Numbered from the stretch's first letter, positions 34,843 through 45,014 are shown. The stretch is 64,000 nt of DNA from Rhodospirillaceae bacterium (GCA_002722885.1 PBNE01000002.1:62001-126000), one strand, 5' to 3'. Notes: a model not told the origin generated them from the sequence alone. Program-made: numbers and translations.

Positions 34843-35343
34843 TCAGGCTGCTTCCAGCGTCTTTTCGATCTTGGTGGTAGCCTGCTCGGGCTCAACACCC
34901 TCGACCGCCGCCAGCTCACGCGAAAGACGATCCAGCGCCGCTTCATAGAGCTGACGCTCGGAATAGGACTGCTCGGCCTGGCCGACGCGGGTGTGCAGAT
35001 CGCGCACCACTTCGGCAATCGAAACCGGATCGCCGGAGTTGATCTTCGCTTCGTACTCCTGCGCCCTGCGGCTCCACATTGTGCGCTTGACGCGCGCGCG
35101 GCCCTTCAGGGTGGTGAGTGCGCTCTTCATGATGTCCTTCGACGACAGCTTGCGCATGCCGGACGACGCGACCTTGTGGGTCGGAACGCGTAGGACCATC
35201 TTGTCCTGCTCGAAGTGAACCACGACCATCTTCAGCTTGGCTTCGCCGATCGTCTGTTCCTCGATGGCCTTGACCAGACCCACACCATGCGTGGGGTAAA
35301 CAACGTAGTCACCGGCCTTGAGTTTGATATCCTCGGTTCCCAT
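34843..35343 (-). CDS. CarD-family transcription regulator
   Basis: Protein of 166 residues with an N-terminal RNA-polymerase-interacting Tudor-like domain (GDYVVYPTHGVGLVKAIEE, about 9-27) and a C-terminal helical DNA-contacting part. CarD proteins bind RNA polymerase and stabilise the open complex, notably at rRNA promoters, and are common in Alphaproteobacteria. The start is ATG 35343 (MGTEDIKLKAGD); a 58-residue Cys-rich extension upstream is rejected. The FdxA, TerB-like, S4 and helicase genes on the same strand form an order often seen in Alphaproteobacteria. Confidence 0.9.
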   Translation of the reverse strand: MGTEDIKLKAGDYVVYPTHGVGLVKAIEEQTIGEAKLKMVVVHFEQDKMVLRVPTHKVASSGMRKLSSKDIMKSALTTLKGRARVKRTMWSRRAQEYEAKINSGDPVSIAEVVRDLHTRVGQAEQSYSERQLYEAALDRLSRELAAVEGVEPEQATTKIEKTLEAA

Positions 35344-35574
35344 GGGTGCTTGACCTACCTGTTCTTGTTGCCCGTATCTGCGGGTTCCGGACCGCGCAAG
35401 TTGACCTCGTGGCGCACCGCTACCGGCACGCCAGCCGAATCCCGTTCGTGTTGTGCACTGTGCGATCCCAAGCGGTCCACACAGACAAAGGGCTCGCATG
35501 CGCCAGCCCTTTAGCATCTGCCCCCAAATCCTTCAGGAGATCGCAGATTTTACCATAAAATCCGGCTTTTCGAA

Positions 35575-35605
35575 AGCAGGGCCCGGAAACCGACGATTTC
35601 CGGGC
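35575..35605 (-). terminator. Terminator-like hairpin after fdxA
   Basis: Perfect 9-bp inverted repeat GCCCGGAAA/TTTCCGGGC with a seven-base loop, 42 bases after the ferredoxin stop. On the minus strand the following bases (CCTGCTTTCG) are only moderately T-rich. Confidence 0.55.
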
Positions 35606-35646
35606 ATTTCAGCCATGTCCGTGCCGCAACGACTCGGAGTGTTCGA

Positions 35647-35979
35647 TCAGCCCTCGCCAGGCTCGGGGCTGAAGTACTGTTTCTTGTCCTTCACATCGCG
35701 CCATTCGTCGCAATCGGCGGGGTGCTCTTTCTGGCGCGTGATGTTCGGCCAGGCCTCGGCGTACTTGCGGTTCAGTTCCAGCCAGTCCTCGAGACCGTCA
35801 TCGGTGTCAGGTTTGATCGCGTCGACCGGGCATTCCGGCTCGCACACACCGCAGTCGATGCATTCATCAGGATGGATCACGAGCATGTTCTCACCCTCGT
35901 AAAAACAGTCCACGGGGCATACCTCGACACAATCGGTCATCTTACATTTGATGCAGGCTTCCACGACGATATAGGTCAT
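35647..35979 (-). CDS. fdxA: 7Fe ferredoxin
   Basis: Ferredoxin of 110 residues of the FdxA type with a [3Fe-4S] and a [4Fe-4S] cluster. The Cys ladder is C9, C12, C17, C21 in the first motif and C40, C43, C46, C50 in [11 protein letters not shown]. The long C-terminal extension with [12 protein letters not shown] is typical of alphaproteobacterial FdxA. It transfers single electrons in the cytoplasm; the partners are unknown. Its position between TerB-like and CarD genes is conserved in the class. Confidence 0.92.
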   Translation of the reverse strand: MTYIVVEACIKCKMTDCVEVCPVDCFYEGENMLVIHPDECIDCGVCEPECPVDAIKPDTDDGLEDWLELNRKYAEAWPNITRQKEHPADCDEWRDVKDKKQYFSPEPGEG

Positions 35980-36123
35980 CCGGCTCTCCTCGCCTTCAGG
36001 GCAAACATCTGCAGCGGCGATATTGATCGTTTTGCACCAGGATCAGACGCGCGGGAACACGCTATCTAGGGAATTTCACGGCCGGGTCAAGCCTTCGACC
36101 ATCAGGGCAAAAATGCGTCGCGG

Positions 36124-36585
36124 TCATGCCTGCGCGAGCCGTGCTTCGGCGCGATGGCGCGCAGTGGCGCGATCATGGTCCTCGACATGCAGCAGACCGG
36201 CAATCCTGCGGACCAGCGAGTCCTCATAGGCATGGAGTTCCCCGTCGGCCAGAACGACCTCCCAAAGCAGCTCCAGCATGGTGATCCGTTCCTCGATCTC
36301 GAACTCGGCCTTCAGCACCCGGGTGAATCGATTCCAGTCCACCGCGTCGGCAGCAACCTCGCCGGCCTTGTCGACCAGAGACCGCACCTCTTCGGGCTCC
36401 ATCTCGAAATGTTCGGCTAGACGGATGCTCAAGCGCTCGGTTTCCCGCTCGTCGACCTCACCATCGATCATCGAGGCTTCCACCAGCAGGCATGCCGCGG
36501 CCAGGCGCAGCTCGGCTTTGGGATCATGGTGCTGAACCGCATCGGCGGAGCCCAGCCCAAGAAGAGATTTCACACGTCCGATCAT
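36124..36585 (-). CDS. TerB-family protein
   Basis: Helical protein of 153 residues like the tellurite-resistance TerB family, including the ACCLLVEASMIDGEVDERE-type segment (here AAACLLVEASMIDGEVDERE) and ELLWEVVLADGELHAYED, both with the acidic loop thought to bind a metal ion. The biochemical role of stand-alone TerB proteins is unknown; despite the name, it need not confer tellurite resistance. It precedes fdxA on the same strand by about 145 bases. Confidence 0.82.
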   Translation of the reverse strand: MIGRVKSLLGLGSADAVQHHDPKAELRLAAACLLVEASMIDGEVDERETERLSIRLAEHFEMEPEEVRSLVDKAGEVAADAVDWNRFTRVLKAEFEIEERITMLELLWEVVLADGELHAYEDSLVRRIAGLLHVEDHDRATARHRAEARLAQA

Positions 36586-36638
36586 GAGAACCTTATGGCA
36601 GACCGGCCCATTCCCTGGCCAGCCCCCTCAACGGATTG

Positions 36639-37031
36639 TCAGCCCGTGACACGGCGCCCTGTGAAGCTGTCGATCGCACGGCGGTCGGCCTTGGTCGGGC
36701 GCCCGGCTCCGGGTTCGCGCGCACCGGCGGCGGATTCTTTCGCCGACAACGTGGCCTTTGGCTGCACCGGCTGCAGATCGTCGTAGAGCCCGGCCGCTTC
36801 GGCAGCCGGCCCGCGACGACTTCCGGTCTCGACAACCTCGACAACACGGATGTCCTTGCCCTGCGGGAAGGTCAGCACGTCGCCGGGCCGCACGGCGCTG
36901 TGGGTCTTGGTCACCCGCTCGCTGTTCACGCGGACCTGGCCGTCAGCCACCACACGGGCAGCGAATGTGCGGCTCTTGAAGAACCGCGCGTACCACAGCC
37001 ATTTGTCAATCCGGATGGCACCCGGGCTCAA
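36639..37031 (-). CDS. S4-domain RNA-binding protein, Hsp15-like
   Basis: Protein of 130 residues with an N-terminal S4 domain (RIDKWLWYARFFKSRTFA, then GQVRVN and the PGDVLTF strand), resembling heat-shock protein Hsp15 (HslR), which binds the 50S subunit with stranded nascent chains. The C-terminal 45 residues are basic and low-complexity. The start overlaps the helicase stop in ATGA, so it is translated together with the helicase gene, as in many Alphaproteobacteria. Confidence 0.85.
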   Translation of the reverse strand: MSPGAIRIDKWLWYARFFKSRTFAARVVADGQVRVNSERVTKTHSAVRPGDVLTFPQGKDIRVVEVVETGSRRGPAAEAAGLYDDLQPVQPKATLSAKESAAGAREPGAGRPTKADRRAIDSFTGRRVTG

Positions 37032-39523
37032 CGGGCGATCTCCAGCTCGGCGAGCTTGGCAAAGGGTGAGCCGGGGTCGAGCTTGCGGTCAGGTTTGTTC
37101 GTACGTTTGCGCTTGGCCTTGCGCCGCTGGGGCACCAGAGTGATGGCATCATCTGAAAGCACCGCCCTGAAACCGAGCGCCGCGGCAATGGTCACAAAGG
37201 TTTCGCGACTGGACCCCGAAAGCGACACCAGATCCGACGACGCCACGGCCTGCCCCTTGCGCGTGAGCTTGCGGATTTCAGCCGCCAGCCGCTCGGCCAT
37301 GTCGACCCGCAGGGCACGTAGACCCAACTTGCGATAGCCGATGGCCTGATAGAATCCGTTCGGCAGGGCCGGATCGGCATCCATCGCGACCTCGCCCTTG
37401 GCCGGCACAACCGGGACCGTGCCGTGGTTTGCCGCGAGCGCCCATAGCAGGGCGCGCAGATCGAGATCACGCGACGACATCATCGCTTTGAGATAGGCGC
37501 CATAGAACCCCAGCCGGATGCCCAGGCGGGCCAGGCTCTTGCGTCCGGCCTCGTCGAGTTCGCGGATCAGACGCAGGCAGGCCTCGTCCATCGCGACGCC
37601 GAGCCCTTCCATGAGCTGATAGGCAATACCGCGGGCCGGACCGGAAAGATCGGCGGTACGTAAGGCGACCAGAGGCGCCGCGCCTTCGGCGATCCAGTCC
37701 TCGAGCCAACCCTGAAGGTGGTACCGGATGCGGCGGCTCTGGTCGGCATCGAGCATCTCAGACGCGATCGGATGGACCACCGGACGCAGCGCTTCCTGGC
37801 CCGCCATCACATGGGCGACCGGTTCGCCGCACCACAACACGGTCATCGAGGCATCGATCCGAAACTGGTCGGTCTTGTCCGTTTCCAGGGCCCGGACACG
37901 GCGTGTGATCTCCGGCGCGACAGCCTGGCGTGCTGCCGAGGTCAGCGCCTTGTCGAGCGTCTGGCGCGTACCCAACGAGGGCTGAAAACGGAAGCCCAGG
38001 ACCTGACCCACCGCCTCGCCCTCGACCATCACCTGGCCGTCCTCGGCGACCAGACTCTCGAACACCCCGCGCCCCTTGAGCCCCCGCACCACGGTCGCCG
38101 CTCGCCGGTCGACAAAGCGTTGCGTCAATCGTTCGTGCAGCGTGTCCGAGAGATGATCCTCGATCTGGCGTGCCGCGCCCTGCAGCCCCTCGTGATCCTC
38201 GACCCAGTCCGATCGGTGCGAGATATAGGTCCAGGTCCGGATGTGGGCGATCCGGGTCATCAGCATGTCGATGTCGCCATCACCGCGGTCGAGCCGTTCG
38301 ATGCTGCGCATCACCCAGTCCTGAGGCAGGCGCCCGGTCGGGCCCATCAGGTGACGGTATATATGCGCCAGCAGGCGCACGTGATGGTCGTGCATGACCT
38401 TCCGGAAGTCCGGCACCTGGCACACCTCCCACAGCAGCCGGACGGCTTCCGGATTGGTCGCCAACGCGGCGATCTCGGAGTCGCGCACGAGATCGGCGAG
38501 CGATTGGTGATCGGCCGCCATGCGGGCGCGCAACAGCATCGAATGTTCCGAGCGTCGTTCCAGGCTCTTGAGCAGAAATCCGGCACTGCGGAAGTCGAGA
38601 TTCGCGTTGCGCCACATCACCGCCTTCACGTCGGCAAAGCTGTGGCTCTCGATCGCCCGTGCGATTTCGTCGTCCAGCCCCTCGACCGTCCAGGTCGTCC
38701 CGAAGGTGCCGTCATTGGCATGGCGTCCCGCTCGCCCGGCGATCTGGGCCAGCTCGGCTGGTAGCAGATCGCGCGGCCGGGCGCCGTCGAACTTGCGCGT
38801 GGCGGCAAAGGCGACGTGGCGCACGTCCATGTTGAGCCCCATGCCGATGGCGTCGGTCGCCACGATATGGTCGACCTCGCCCTCCTGGTACATCGCGACC
38901 TGGGCGTTGCGGGCGCGCGGGCTCAAGGCGCCCAGAACCACCGCGCAGCCGCCGCGCTGGCGGCGCAGGGTTTCAGCGAGTTCGTAGACCTCGGCCACCG
39001 AAAACGCCACGACGGCACTCCGGGGCGGCAGGCGTGTGATCTTGCGGAACCCGGCATAGGACAGCTTCGAAAACCGGGGCCTGACGATGAACTCGGTATC
39101 GGGCACCAGGGCCTTGATCGCCGGCCGCATCGTGGCTGCCCCCATTACCATGGTTTCTTCCGTGCCACGTGCCCGCAGCAGCCGGTCGGTGAAGGTATGG
39201 CCGCGCTCGGGATCGGAGCAGAGCTGGATTTCATCGACCGCAAGAAAGGCCACGGGCATGTCGAGCGGCATCGATTCGGTCGTGCAGACAAAGTAACGCG
39301 CGTCCTTGGGCACGATCCGCTCCTCGCCGGTGATCAGCGCCACTTGGCGCGGCCCGCGCTGGGCGACGATCCTGTCATAGATTTCACGGGCCAGAAGGCG
39401 CAGCGGCAGCCCGATCATGCCCGTCCTGTGGCCCAGCATCCGTTCCACGGCAAGATGGGTCTTGCCCGTGTTGGTGGGACCGAGAACCGCGGTCAGGCGC
39501 GAAAGCGAAGGCCGCAACGACAT
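37028..39523 (-). CDS. Suv3/MgpS-like SF2 helicase
   Basis: Protein of 831 residues related to mitochondrial RNA helicase Suv3. The Walker A motif GPTNTGKTH (residues 13-21) and the unusual motif II VDEIQLCSD (about 105-113) are clear, with motif VI seen in QIAGRAGRHANDG. It would unwind RNA using ATP, with a role in RNA processing or decay. The C-terminal half includes a Suv3-like region and a basic tail. The start is ATG 39523; the upstream extension is not supported. It forms an operon with the S4-domain gene. Confidence 0.88.
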   Translation of the reverse strand: MSLRPSLSRLTAVLGPTNTGKTHLAVERMLGHRTGMIGLPLRLLAREIYDRIVAQRGPRQVALITGEERIVPKDARYFVCTTESMPLDMPVAFLAVDEIQLCSDPERGHTFTDRLLRARGTEETMVMGAATMRPAIKALVPDTEFIVRPRFSKLSYAGFRKITRLPPRSAVVAFSVAEVYELAETLRRQRGGCAVVLGALSPRARNAQVAMYQEGEVDHIVATDAIGMGLNMDVRHVAFAATRKFDGARPRDLLPAELAQIAGRAGRHANDGTFGTTWTVEGLDDEIARAIESHSFADVKAVMWRNANLDFRSAGFLLKSLERRSEHSMLLRARMAADHQSLADLVRDSEIAALATNPEAVRLLWEVCQVPDFRKVMHDHHVRLLAHIYRHLMGPTGRLPQDWVMRSIERLDRGDGDIDMLMTRIAHIRTWTYISHRSDWVEDHEGLQGAARQIEDHLSDTLHERLTQRFVDRRAATVVRGLKGRGVFESLVAEDGQVMVEGEAVGQVLGFRFQPSLGTRQTLDKALTSAARQAVAPEITRRVRALETDKTDQFRIDASMTVLWCGEPVAHVMAGQEALRPVVHPIASEMLDADQSRRIRYHLQGWLEDWIAEGAAPLVALRTADLSGPARGIAYQLMEGLGVAMDEACLRLIRELDEAGRKSLARLGIRLGFYGAYLKAMMSSRDLDLRALLWALAANHGTVPVVPAKGEVAMDADPALPNGFYQAIGYRKLGLRALRVDMAERLAAEIRKLTRKGQAVASSDLVSLSGSSRETFVTIAAALGFRAVLSDDAITLVPQRRKAKRKRTNKPDRKLDPGSPFAKLAELEIAR

Positions 39524-39752
39524 ACACCTAGGATCGTGGCGAGCCGAAGAAAATGCAAGGCTCTTCCCAAGGTATTGTGATGACAATCATGCGCACTACC
39601 AGATGATGTTCTGACACGTGGCGCGGGTCAGAGCCTTTCAATCACCGAGGACGTTTTGGGAGCGGGTTTCTCTGCGGTATTCTTCGCGGACGCTCCCGTC
39701 GTGACATGATGATGCGTGCCGTGCCGGTGCTGTGCCTCAGCACCATCGCCGC

Positions 39753-40349
39753 TCACACCCACTTCTCGCACGGCCCCGCATTGCTCCGCCGTGCCAGAAG
39801 GGCGCGAGGGAGTTCGATCACGACCATGAAAACAACGGCAAACATCATGGCGAGCACCATGACATAACCGATGGCATCCACGGGTTCGTCGATACCGTCG
39901 TGAAGGCTGCGCACGGCGCCCTCAGCCGACAGCGCGATGACATAGGCAAAGCCTGCAACCGCGCCCAGGAAGGCAAGGTTGGCGACATGGATCACGCTGG
40001 GTTTCGTGCGCCGGGCCAGGCGGAACAGCAGCAGGCGCGGGAGGCTGACCAATGCGAACCAGATCACGGCGATGACAGCAATCACCGTGATCTCGTTCAT
40101 GCCGAAGGGCTGCCCGGTCTGGTGGCGCGGGCCGTAGAGCAGGGTGAGCGGCAGGGCGACCAGAGCGGCGATCACACCCAGCGCCAGCCCGTTGCAGAGA
40201 CCTGCGCTGCCCGTCTCGCCCCGTATCGCCTTCTGCACGATGAGGGTGACCATCATGGAGATCACGAGCCAGGCCCGCCCCGTGAGACCGGCCACGATGG
40301 CGTATTCGTCGATCTCCAGCCCTTCGCGGCGGATGTAGCCCTGGTCCAT
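39753..40349 (-). CDS. Hypothetical multi-pass membrane protein
   Basis: Protein of 198 residues with about five hydrophobic segments and no family I recognise. The segments lie at roughly 22-40, 51-70, 84-108, 124-143 and 159-180. A short AAGG lies just ahead of the ATG. In the 80 bases upstream an open frame on the same strand ends NRLGGLLIGGWYLAVV and could be the tail of a lost transporter. Nothing in the neighbourhood tells the function. Confidence 0.6.
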   Translation of the reverse strand: MDQGYIRREGLEIDEYAIVAGLTGRAWLVISMMVTLIVQKAIRGETGSAGLCNGLALGVIAALVALPLTLLYGPRHQTGQPFGMNEITVIAVIAVIWFALVSLPRLLLFRLARRTKPSVIHVANLAFLGAVAGFAYVIALSAEGAVRSLHDGIDEPVDAIGYVMVLAMMFAVVFMVVIELPRALLARRSNAGPCEKWV

Positions 40350-40498
40350 GCCTTACTAGACCACCGCGAGATACCAGCCGCCGATCAGCAGGCCGCCCAG
40401 ACGGTTCAACATGGCGTTGCCATTCCGTATTCTCACCGAGTCAAAACCGAACCATAGCGCGACTTGCCAACGCGGGCGACGGCCCGCAGGCTGCCGTC

Positions 40499-40990
40499 AT
40501 GTCACGACCCGCCCACCGCGACGGCCTTGCCGGCCTGCTCCTGATCGCCGCCCTGATCTGCCTCGTCCCGGGCCTGCTTCTGCCCGCCTTCACGGTGGAG
40601 AAGTTCTGGGTCTTCGAAAGCAGCAAATCCATCGCAGGTGCGGTCTGGACCTTGATCTCCGGCAAGGACATCCTGCTCGGCATCGTGATCCTGCTGTTCT
40701 CAATCCTCTTTCCCTTCGGCAAGCTCCTACTGGCCCTGTGGATCTGGGCCTCGCCCGACCCCAACGGACGGCTGACGCGGCGTGCCCTGGCGTGGTCGGT
40801 GAAGCTCGGCAAGTGGTCGATGATGGATGTTTTCATGGTCGCTCTGGTCGTCGCCATGCTGTCTCTGGGCATGCTGGCCGAGGTCACGGCCGGCCAGGGC
40901 ATCTACTTCTTCTGTGCGGGCATCGTCTTCGGTATCATCGGGGCTCACCGCCTGGAGCGCAGGCTGGCGAAGATATCCCGGCCCGCATAG
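40499..40990 (+). CDS. PqiA-like (paraquat-inducible protein A) membrane protein
   Basis: Protein of 163 residues with four predicted membrane segments, corresponding to one PqiA domain. LPAFTVEKFW, the GIVILLFSILFPFGKLLLAL helix and GKWSMMDVFMVAL are typical. E. coli PqiA is twice as long and works with the MCE protein PqiB in lipid transport between membranes; here no MCE gene is adjacent. ATG 40499 is used, though the ribosome site is weak. Confidence 0.82.
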   Translation: MSRPAHRDGLAGLLLIAALICLVPGLLLPAFTVEKFWVFESSKSIAGAVWTLISGKDILLGIVILLFSILFPFGKLLLALWIWASPDPNGRLTRRALAWSVKLGKWSMMDVFMVALVVAMLSLGMLAEVTAGQGIYFFCAGIVFGIIGAHRLERRLAKISRPA

Positions 40991-41009
40991 AAATTGCTGA
41001 GCGACCATT

Positions 41010-41793
41010 TCAGTCGTTTCTCCCGGACAGGCCTCGGTTTCGCCGACGCCTCGGGCGCGTCAGGATCGCGGACCAGTCTCTCGTCCATGCGCGCCGCCTG
41101 CATCTTGTTCCGCCCCGGGTCTCGCGTTCCTCGACCAGACGCACGGCCATGCGCTGGGCGCGCTGCAGTTCACGCTCGTCGCGGCTGTTGGCAAGATCGG
41201 CCACACGCATGAGCAGGTAGAACACGAAGCCCAGCGCCATCATCCCGGCCAGCGCCGCACCCGGAATCATGGAGCCATCCGCGCCCGTCAAACCGAAGAC
41301 CGGCGCGCCCACGATCAGCATGGCGCCGGTGAGCCACAGCAAGTTCGGCACGCGCACCCAGCCCCGCCAGTCGTCCGACGGCGCGCCGGCCAGAATACGG
41401 TCCAGAGCATCGAACACAAGGAACCAAAAGGCTCCGAGACCCAGGTTGAGGGGCCACGAGGTCCGGCCAGGCTTCCCGATAACTCAGGATGAGGTGATCC
41501 AACAGCGTGGTCACGGTCGCTAGAGCCAGCAACACCATACCGTTCATGAACGACAGCCGGCCCGCCGGGTTCTCCGCCTCGACCAACGCTGCCAACAGCC
41601 CGAAGACCACCCAGCACACCACCAGCACGGGCAACCAGGCCCACAAGACCGTGCCCGCGGCACTCCAGCGCAGCACGGGGTCGGCGGCGACATTCTGGCT
41701 CCAAGCGATCAGCACCAACACACAGATGACAGCACCGATCAGAGCCGACAGCGTTACCACCAACAGCAGGCGCGGACGGGAAGACCCAAGCAT
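41010..41793 (-). pseudogene. Multi-pass membrane protein with a frameshift
   Basis: From ATG 41793 the first frame gives four hydrophobic helices (RLLLVVTLSALIGAVICVLV and others) up to ILSYREAWPDLV at about 41460. Hydrophobic sequence then continues only in another frame, as PLNLGLGAFWFLVFDALDR, then LLWLTGAMLIVGAPVFGL and MALGFVFYLLMRVADLA, ending at 41010. A one- or two-base indel near 41450-41465 explains this. The family is unknown. Sequencing error is an alternative to real decay. Confidence 0.6.
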
Positions 41794-41925
41794 CCATAAA
41801 TCATGCGCCCGGCACCCAACCCAGCAAGTGACAGTGCTCACCGTGCGCCCAACGCTTGACGGCAGCGTTGAGCGGACTACATCAACATCCAGTGATTTCA
41901 TGCAGCCCTTGATGAGGACAACACC

Positions 41926-43827
41926 ATGGCGGAGACATCCACCGGGGAACGCCACGAGTTTCAGGCCGAGGTCAACCGGATCCTCGATATCGTCGTCAAC
42001 TCGCTCTATTCAAAGCGCGAGGTCTTCCTGCGCGAGCTGATCTCCAACGCCTCGGACGCCTGTGACAAGCTGCGCTACGAGGCCCAGCTCGACAGCGCCC
42101 TGCTGAAGGACGATCCCGCCCTCAGGATCACCATCACACCCGACGCCAAGAAGAAGACGCTGACGGTCAGCGACAACGGCATCGGCATGACCCATGACGA
42201 GCTCGTCGAGAACCTCGGCACCATCGCAGGTTCCGGCACCGCCAAGTTCGCCGAACAGCTCGCCGAAGCGGAAAAAGACAAGGCCAAGAAGGAAAAGTCC
42301 GATGTCAGCCTGATCGGCCAGTTCGGCGTCGGTTTCTACGCCGCCTTTATGGCCGCCGATGAGGTCACCGTCACCAGCCGTCGCGCCGGTGCAGACGAAG
42401 CCTGGCGCTGGACCTCGGACGGCCGCACCGGCTTCGAGATCGAACCGGCCGAAGCCGACACGCCGCGTGGCACCACGATCACGCTCAAGCTCAAGAAGGA
42501 CGCCAAGGAATTCTCCGAAGCCCTGCGCGTAGAGACCATCATCAAGACCTACTCCGAGCATGTCGCGCTGCCGGTCTGGCTGGCCGGCGACGGCGAGGCG
42601 CGCCAGATCAACGAGGCCGCCGCGCTCTGGACCCGGCAGAAGTCGGAGATATCAGCCGACCAGTACACGGAGTTCTACCGCCACGTCGGCCATACCTTCG
42701 ACGAGCCCTGGCTCACGTTGCACAACCGCGCCGAAGGCGTGATCGCCTACACGAACCTGCTGTTCATCCCGTCGTCGACGCCCTTCGATCTATTCGATCC
42801 GTCGCGCCGCCATGGCGTGAAGCTCTACGTTCGCAAGATCTTCATCACCGACGAATGCGAAGGCCTGGTGCCGCCCTGGCTGCGCTTCCTGAAAGGCGTG
42901 GTCGATTCCGAAGACCTGCCACTGAATGTCAGCCGCGAGGTGCTGCAGAACAATCCGGTTGTCGCCAAGATCTCCAAGGCGCTGGTCAAGCGCGTCATGA
43001 ACGAGCTCAAGAAAAAGGCCGAGAAGGATCCCGAAGGTTATACGACCTTCTGGGAGGCCTTCGGCCAGGTCATGAAGGAAGGCATCTACGAGGACCACGA
43101 GCGCCGCGACGAGCTACTCAAGCTCGCTCGTTTCAGGTCCAACGCTGTCGATGGCTGGACCAGCCTCGACGACTATCTCGGGCGCATGAAGGACGGCCAG
43201 GAGCAGATCTACACGCTGACTGGCGACAAAGCCGAGACCATGAAGCAGAGCCCTATGCTGGAAGCCTTCAAGGCCAAAGACGTCGAAGTCCTGCTGCTCG
43301 ACGAGCCGGTCGATGAGTTCTGGACCATGTCGGCCGATGCTTTCGAGGAAAAGCCCTTCGTCAGCGTCAGCCGCGGCGACATCGATCTCTCCACCATCGG
43401 CGGTGAGAACGCCTCCGACGAGGAGAAGACAGACGACGAGCCCTCGGGCGACACCGCTCCGCTGATCGCCATGCTCAAACTCGCCCTTGAGGGCGAGGTC
43501 AAGGATGTCCGGGAATCCAAGCGCCTGACCGACTCCGCCTGCTGTCTGGTGGTCGACGAGGGCGACATGAACATGCGTCTTCAGAAGATGCTCCAGGCGA
43601 CGGGACAACTCGGCATGCAGAGCGAGCGCATCCTGGAGATCAATCCCAAACACGTCCTGATCACCTCGCTCAGCGACATTGCGAAGGGCGATGGTGCGAC
43701 CCGCGACGTTGAGGAGATGGCCCACCTCCTGCTTGATCAGGCCCTGATACTGGAAGGCGAACTGCCCAAAGACCCCGCCGCCTTCGCCCGCCGCCTCAGC
43801 GACGCGATGGCCCGCGCGGTGGGGTAA
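41926..43827 (+). CDS. htpG: Molecular chaperone HtpG (Hsp90)
   Basis: Complete Hsp90 of 633 residues. The ATP-binding N-domain has ELISNASDACDKLR (28-41), DNGIGMT (about 84-90) and GQFGVGFYAAF. The middle domain begins near 230 and the dimerisation domain near 510, where the usual charged stretch includes EEKTDDEPSGD. It folds client proteins under stress. TGAGGACA provides the ribosome site. It is divergent from the broken membrane gene and is followed by a GC-rich hairpin. Confidence 0.95.
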   Translation: MAETSTGERHEFQAEVNRILDIVVNSLYSKREVFLRELISNASDACDKLRYEAQLDSALLKDDPALRITITPDAKKKTLTVSDNGIGMTHDELVENLGTIAGSGTAKFAEQLAEAEKDKAKKEKSDVSLIGQFGVGFYAAFMAADEVTVTSRRAGADEAWRWTSDGRTGFEIEPAEADTPRGTTITLKLKKDAKEFSEALRVETIIKTYSEHVALPVWLAGDGEARQINEAAALWTRQKSEISADQYTEFYRHVGHTFDEPWLTLHNRAEGVIAYTNLLFIPSSTPFDLFDPSRRHGVKLYVRKIFITDECEGLVPPWLRFLKGVVDSEDLPLNVSREVLQNNPVVAKISKALVKRVMNELKKKAEKDPEGYTTFWEAFGQVMKEGIYEDHERRDELLKLARFRSNAVDGWTSLDDYLGRMKDGQEQIYTLTGDKAETMKQSPMLEAFKAKDVEVLLLDEPVDEFWTMSADAFEEKPFVSVSRGDIDLSTIGGENASDEEKTDDEPSGDTAPLIAMLKLALEGEVKDVRESKRLTDSACCLVVDEGDMNMRLQKMLQATGQLGMQSERILEINPKHVLITSLSDIAKGDGATRDVEEMAHLLLDQALILEGELPKDPAAFARRLSDAMARAVG

Positions 43828-44138
43828 GCGCCCCGCTCGTCATTGCCAGGTGCGATTCCCCCTCGCCCCATCGGGGAGAGGGAAACCCGGGCTATGGCCT
43901 GTCGTCGATCGAGTCCCAGTGCCCTGCACGCCGGAAAAGATATGGAAGACAGTCACCCAACACACCCCTTGCTAAAACAGGCTTTCGGTGCATCGTGGAA
44001 ATACGGATCGGTTGTCCGCGACGAAACCGCCTGCGCCCGAGATGTCTACTGTACATGGGGTTAAATGCTCGATCTTCGGAACATCCCCCTACCCCGGTGT
44101 GACCTGTCCCTATCCAGGACAGACTTGGAGAGCCTTCG
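43828..44138. other. Intergenic region between htpG and the TauD-like gene
   Basis: No gene is seen. At 43856-43883 a hairpin TTCCCCCTCGCCCC/CGGGGAGAGGGAA resembles half of the repeat pair near 17.7 kb and may serve as the htpG terminator. The rest, including the AT-poorer part around 43990-44130, shows no clear promoter, only a possible GGAGAG ribosome site just before the next gene. Confidence 0.55.
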
Positions 44139-45014
44139 ATGACGATTTCCGTCTCGCCGATCGGGCCGACCCTCGGCGCGATCATCGAGGGGATCGACGC
44201 GCGCGACCTTAGTGTTGAGGACGAGGCAGCGCTCAAGAACGCCTTTTCCGAGCATCGTGTTCTGGTTCTCCGAAGCCAGAGCCTTTCAGCCGACGAGCAG
44301 GTGGCTTTTTCGGCCCGCTTCGGTCCGCTCTACCGCATGCCCTATGTGACGCCGCTGGCCGACAACCCCGATGTCATCGCCGTGCTGAAGGAGGCCGACG
44401 AGGTCAACGTCTCGGCCTTCGGCAGCTGGTGGCATGCCGACTTCAGCTATCTCGAGGAACCACCGGTCATTTCGATCCTGCAGAGCCATGAACTGCCGCC
44501 CGCTGGCGGTGACACGCTCTTCGCCGACATGTGTACGACCTATGACGCGCTGTCCGACGGCATGAAGGTGATGATCGACCCGCTCCGGGTTATGCATTCC
44601 GGCCACATCTACGGCACCCAGTTGAGCCAGGACGGTACGAAGGAGCGCATGCGGGGTGTCGAGGTCAGTACCGGACACAAGGAAGCCGATATCGAGCGCG
44701 CCCACCCGCTGGTGCGCCTGCACCCGCCCACCGGTCGTCCCGCACTGTTCGCCAGCCCGACCTACACGACCCGGCTGGACGGCATGACGGCGGACGAAAG
44801 CGCGCCGATCCTCTCTTTCCTCTACGACCACATGGCCCGGCCGGAGTTCACCATCCGCCAGCGCTGGCAGGAGGGCGATCTGCTGATGTGGGACAACCGT
44901 GCCGTCGTCCACCTCGCCGTCAACGACTACGACGGCCACCGCCGCCTGCTGCATCGCACGACCGTGGGCAGCGAACGACCGATTCCCGCCATCGACTGGT
45001 CAGCACGGTCATGA
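44139..45014 (+). CDS. TauD/TfdA-family 2-oxoglutarate dioxygenase
   Basis: Non-heme iron oxygenase of 291 residues. The facial triad is H99-x-D101 in WWHADFSY and a distal His in the LLHRTTV end region, where the Arg that binds 2-oxoglutarate also lies. Residues PPAGGDTLFADM after the HxD motif are typical for the family. Members act on taurine, sulfonates, phenoxyacids or carnitine-like compounds; no sulfonate transporter is nearby, so the substrate is open. The stop overlaps the following esterase start (ATGA). Confidence 0.88.
   Translation: MTISVSPIGPTLGAIIEGIDARDLSVEDEAALKNAFSEHRVLVLRSQSLSADEQVAFSARFGPLYRMPYVTPLADNPDVIAVLKEADEVNVSAFGSWWHADFSYLEEPPVISILQSHELPPAGGDTLFADMCTTYDALSDGMKVMIDPLRVMHSGHIYGTQLSQDGTKERMRGVEVSTGHKEADIERAHPLVRLHPPTGRPALFASPTYTTRLDGMTADESAPILSFLYDHMARPEFTIRQRWQEGDLLMWDNRAVVHLAVNDYDGHRRLLHRTTVGSERPIPAIDWSARS

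Noticed and set aside
40356-40440. Possible C-terminal remnant of another transporter ending LLIGGWYLAVV, just upstream of the hypothetical membrane gene.
   Set aside because: It is too short to assign; it is mentioned only in the neighbouring entry.
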